This document shows positions 23,155 through 25,093 of a stretch of 25,093 nucleotides of DNA, in pieces (position 1 is the stretch's first letter; each line of letters opens with the position of its first letter). The stretch comes from JALEVB01 sp022768265 (GTDB taxonomy: Bacteria; Bacillota_I; Bacilli_A; Erysipelotrichales; Erysipelotrichaceae): the NCBI GenBank assembly GCA_034168985.1, contig JAXFJE010000015.1, positions 1-25,093 on the forward strand. Reading direction: 5' to 3'. Made by a program: the position numbers and the translations under genes. The notes under the pieces are model-generated. The model was not told the origin of the DNA, did no database searches, and saw nothing but the letters and a program-made list of their open reading frames with translations.

Positions 23155-24339
23155 ATGGCAAAGGAAAAGTTTGACAGATCGTTAGAGCATGTTAATATTG
23201 GTACAATCGGACACGTTGACCATGGTAAAACAACTTTAACAGCTGCTATCACAAATCACTTAGCAAAATCTGGTTTGGCAGAAGCTAAAGCTTACGACCA
23301 AATCGATGGTGCTCCAGAAGAAAAAGAACGTGGTATTACAATCAATACTGCACACGTTGAGTACAAAACTGGTAAACGTCACTATGCTCACGTTGACTGC
23401 CCAGGACATGCTGACTATATCAAAAACATGATCACTGGTGCTGCACAAATGGATGGTGCTATCCTAGTTGTTGCTTCAACTGATGGACCAATGCCACAAA
23501 CTCGTGAACATATCTTGCTTGCTCGTCAAGTAGGTGTTCCTAAGATGGTTGTATTCTTAAACAAATGCGACATGGTTGATGATGAAGAATTAATCGACTT
23601 AGTTGAAATGGAAGTTCGTGAATTATTAAGCGAATATGGTTTCGACGGTGACGAAACTCCAATCATCCGTGGTTCTGCATTAAAAGCATTAGAAGGTGAT
23701 GCTGCTTGGGAAGCAAAAATTGATGAATTAATGGATGCTGTTGATAACTGGATCCCAACTCCAACTCATGAATTAGACAAACCATTCTTAATGGCTGTTG
23801 AAGACGTATTCACAATCACAGGTCGTGGTACAGTTGCTACTGGACGTGTTGAACGTGGTCAATTAAAACTAAACGAAGAAGTTGAAATCGTTGGTATCCG
23901 CGATACTAAGAAAACAGTTGTTACTGGTATCGAAATGTTCCGTAAATTGTTAGACTTCGCAGTAGCTGGAGATAACATCGGTGCATTATTACGTGGTGTA
24001 AACCGTGATGAAGTTGAACGTGGACAAGTATTAGCTAAACCTGGTACAGTTACTCCTCATACAAACTTCAAAGCTCAAGTTTACGTATTAACTAAAGAAG
24101 AAGGTGGACGTCATACTCCATTCGTAAGTAACTACCGTCCTCAATTCTACTTCCGTACAACTGACGTTACTGGTGTTATTACTCTTCCTGAAGGAACTGA
24201 CATGGTAATGCCTGGTGATAACGTTGAAATGACAGTAGAATTAATCTGCCCAATCGCTATCGAACAAGGTACTAAGTTCTCTATCCGTGAAGGTGGTAGA
24301 ACTGTAGGTTCTGGTAACATTACTGAAATCATTAAATAG
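23155..24339 (+). CDS. tuf: Elongation factor Tu
   Basis: EF-Tu carries aminoacyl-tRNA to the ribosome. The 394 residues include GHVDHGKTTLTAAIT, RGITINTAHVEY, DCPGHADY and NKCDMVDDEEL. Domains 2 and 3 end with TEIIK. GGAGGAATTTG precedes the ATG at 23155. A 67-base gap after fusA contains no clear consensus promoter, so tuf probably shares the str transcript, with possible internal start. Codon use is of the highly expressed type. Confidence 0.98.
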   Translation: MAKEKFDRSLEHVNIGTIGHVDHGKTTLTAAITNHLAKSGLAEAKAYDQIDGAPEEKERGITINTAHVEYKTGKRHYAHVDCPGHADYIKNMITGAAQMDGAILVVASTDGPMPQTREHILLARQVGVPKMVVFLNKCDMVDDEELIDLVEMEVRELLSEYGFDGDETPIIRGSALKALEGDAAWEAKIDELMDAVDNWIPTPTHELDKPFLMAVEDVFTITGRGTVATGRVERGQLKLNEEVEIVGIRDTKKTVVTGIEMFRKLLDFAVAGDNIGALLRGVNRDEVERGQVLAKPGTVTPHTNFKAQVYVLTKEEGGRHTPFVSNYRPQFYFRTTDVTGVITLPEGTDMVMPGDNVEMTVELICPIAIEQGTKFSIREGGRTVGSGNITEIIK

Positions 24340-24346
24340 TTTCACT

Positions 24347-24371
24347 AGAAGGCCTAAATGGCCTTCTTTTT
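24347..24371 (+). terminator. Intrinsic terminator of the str operon
   Basis: Perfect 8-bp stem AGAAGGCC (24347-24354) / GGCCTTCT (24360-24367) with loop TAAAT and a T run. Confidence 0.92.
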
Positions 24372-24494
24372 ATGTTTAAAGGCATATTAGTAAAAAATGA
24401 TGAAATATATGAATTACTAGTAGAAACGGTTTAAAAGAGGTTATAAGGCGTTTCTGAATGAAAAATATTAAGATTGGCTATCATCAACAAGAAC
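24372..24494. other. Spacer between the convergent tuf and tRNA-Ser units
   Basis: AT-rich, with no gene that can be supported. A weak inverted repeat (AGAAACG at 24422-24428 / CGTTTCT at 24449-24455, 20-base loop) is the only structure seen. Confidence 0.6.
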
Positions 24495-24519
24495 AAAAAA
24501 AGCTCATCAAACGATGAGC
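24495..24519 (-). terminator. Intrinsic terminator of the tRNA-Ser pair
   Basis: On the minus strand: stem GCTCATC / GATGAGC (24502-24508, 24513-24519) with a four-base loop and seven T (24495-24501). Confidence 0.92.
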
Positions 24520-24532
24520 GAAATTTACAAGC

Positions 24533-24625
24533 TGGCGGAGCAGGTGGGATTCGAACCCACGGACCGACGTTAATCGATCAAACGATTTCGAGTCGTTCTC
24601 GTTATGACCACTTCGATACTGCTCC
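24533..24625 (-). tRNA. tRNA-Ser (anticodon CGA)
   Basis: Read on the minus strand. The acceptor stem GGAGCAG pairs with CTGCTCC, followed by discriminator G and encoded CCA (24533-24535). The anticodon stem AACGA / TCGTT encloses loop CTCGAAA, giving anticodon CGA for codon UCG. The T arm GTGGGTTCGAATCCCAC is canonical. The long variable arm is that of a class II serine tRNA. A36-A37-A38 makes it a likely MiaA substrate. Confidence 0.95.
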
Positions 24626-24627
24626 AA

Positions 24628-24718
24628 TGGCGAAGATGGAGGGATTTGAACCCTCGCGCCATGTTACTGACCTATTAGCTTTCCAAGCCAACCCCTTCAG
24701 CCTCTTGGGTACATCTTC
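24628..24718 (-). tRNA. tRNA-Ser (anticodon GGA)
   Basis: Read on the minus strand. The acceptor stem GAAGATG pairs with CATCTTC, then discriminator G and encoded CCA (24628-24630). Loop TTGGAAA gives anticodon GGA for UCU/UCC. The T arm GAGGGTTCAAATCCCTC is canonical, and a long variable arm is present. Only two bases separate it from the CGA gene, so both come from one precursor that starts upstream of this gene. Confidence 0.95.
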
Positions 24719-24729
24719 ACGACTTTCAT

Positions 24730-24758
24730 ATTATACACCAAAATATACCGTTTGAAAA
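24730..24758 (-). promoter_or_regulatory. Promoter of the tRNA-Ser pair (minus strand)
   Basis: On the minus strand TTTTCA (24753-24758) is followed after 17 bases by a perfect TATAAT (24730-24735). Transcription would begin about five bases before the mature 5' end of tRNA-Ser(GGA). Confidence 0.7.
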
Positions 24759-24937
24759 AGCTAAAAAAGGTGAAAATTTACAATAAGAGAAAGAATTTTA
24801 TAAAAAAATTATAATGAAAGCGAATACAGGAAAAAAATAACTTGCAAAAGAAAGATAAATGAAATAAGATAAATGGGCTGTAAAAAAAAATAAAGCAGTG
24901 AAGAAAAAGGTCGATGAAAAAAAGATAAAAAAAGTAG
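24759..24937. other. A-rich promoter-proximal region upstream of the rRNA operon
   Basis: No coding region is seen. The + strand is strongly purine-rich with many runs of 4-9 A, as expected for an UP-element and bent-DNA region before an rRNA promoter. TTGCAA (24842-24847) and TAAGAT (24865-24870), 17 bases apart, may be a second, upstream rRNA promoter. Confidence 0.5.
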
Positions 24938-24966
24938 TTGACATAAATGAACAAAACTGGTAATAT
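24938..24966 (+). promoter_or_regulatory. rRNA operon promoter
   Basis: Perfect TTGACA (24938-24943), 17 bases, then an extended -10 (TG at 24958, TAATAT at 24961-24966). TATAAT at 24964-24969 overlaps but would have a 20-base spacer. The downstream sequence is an rRNA leader. Confidence 0.8.
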
Positions 24967-24972
24967 AATACA

Positions 24973-25093
24973 GCACCTTGCGGGAAAGCCCGCTAGGGTA
25001 GATCTTTGAAAACTAGATAGAAATTAAACAACGAACGTCAATTCAAAAGGATAAGACTGACGAAAGTCAGCGAACATAAAAGAGCAAATCAAA
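24973..25093 (+). other. 5' leader of an rRNA operon (16S gene beyond the window)
   Basis: The hairpin GCGGG (24980-24984) / CCCGC (24989-24993) is followed by the boxA-like antitermination element GATCTTTGAAAACTAGATAG (25001-25020), a hallmark of Gram-positive rRNA leaders. A hairpin CTGAC / GTCAG with a GAAA loop (25057-25070) follows. No mature 16S sequence is reached by base 25093. Confidence 0.85.

Noticed and set aside
24474..24755. Open frame of 93 codons with GGIRTHGP and MEGFEPS-like peptides
   Set aside because: It is the translated antisense of the two tRNA-Ser genes; GIRTHG and GFEPS peptides are well-known false proteins from tRNA T arms.
1..25093. CRISPR arrays, insertion sequences or long direct repeats
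   Set aside because: I saw no regularly spaced repeats, transposase motifs or flanking target duplications on reading through; an exact repeat search was not possible.

Overview
The window looks like a chromosomal segment of a low-GC Gram-positive bacterium (Bacillota). Supporting signs are strong AAGGAGG-type ribosome binding sites, consensus TTGACA/TATAAT promoters, compact intrinsic terminators, a MutL with an endonuclease domain, a transketolase split into two genes, a PBP5-like carboxypeptidase, an FprA-type flavodiiron protein and a str operon (rpsL-rpsG-fusA-tuf) lying just upstream of an rRNA operon. I would guess Erysipelotrichia or a relative, but the sequence alone does not settle the class. 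Almost everything reads on the + strand; the only confident minus-strand unit is a pair of tRNA-Ser genes near the right end.

Layout. (1) 2-493: the 3' end of a surface protein with a Thr/Pro stalk and a membrane anchor. (2) 554-1685: gap (GAPDH) with its own promoter and terminator. (3) 1683-4443: a large protein that joins an XRE DNA-binding domain, a membrane helix, an RCC1-like propeller and three FN3-like modules, followed by a 58-residue GYF_2 gene. (4) 4464-7919: mutL-miaA-tcdA, tightly overlapped (mismatch repair and two tRNA A37 modification enzymes). (5) 7933-8722: a Bax-inhibitor-1 family gene between a promoter and a terminator. (6) 8728-11094: an apparently leaderless three-gene unit of unknown function (unrecognised protein, CpXC protein, lipoprotein). 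(7) 11095-11300: a small intergenic unit that may encode a short structured RNA. (8) 11325-14456: the two transketolase halves, then a MATE transporter directly behind a terminator. (9) 14498-17048: a Zn/Cd/Pb-exporting P-type ATPase under a perfect palindromic operator. (10) 17064-19929: a D,D-carboxypeptidase (apparently leaderless), the flavodiiron protein and a small four-helix membrane protein. (11) 19951-24371: the str operon behind an unusually long structured leader. (12) 24495-25093: two tRNA-Ser genes on the minus strand, then an A-rich region, an rRNA promoter and the boxA-containing leader of an rRNA operon whose 16S gene lies beyond the window.

Housekeeping genes dominate. The parts most likely to hold undescribed biology are the membrane-spanning XRE/RCC1/FN3 protein with its GYF_2 neighbour, the unknown-CpXC-lipoprotein operon, the leaderless starts, the candidate small RNA before transketolase, and the operator of the metal ATPase, whose repressor is not encoded nearby.
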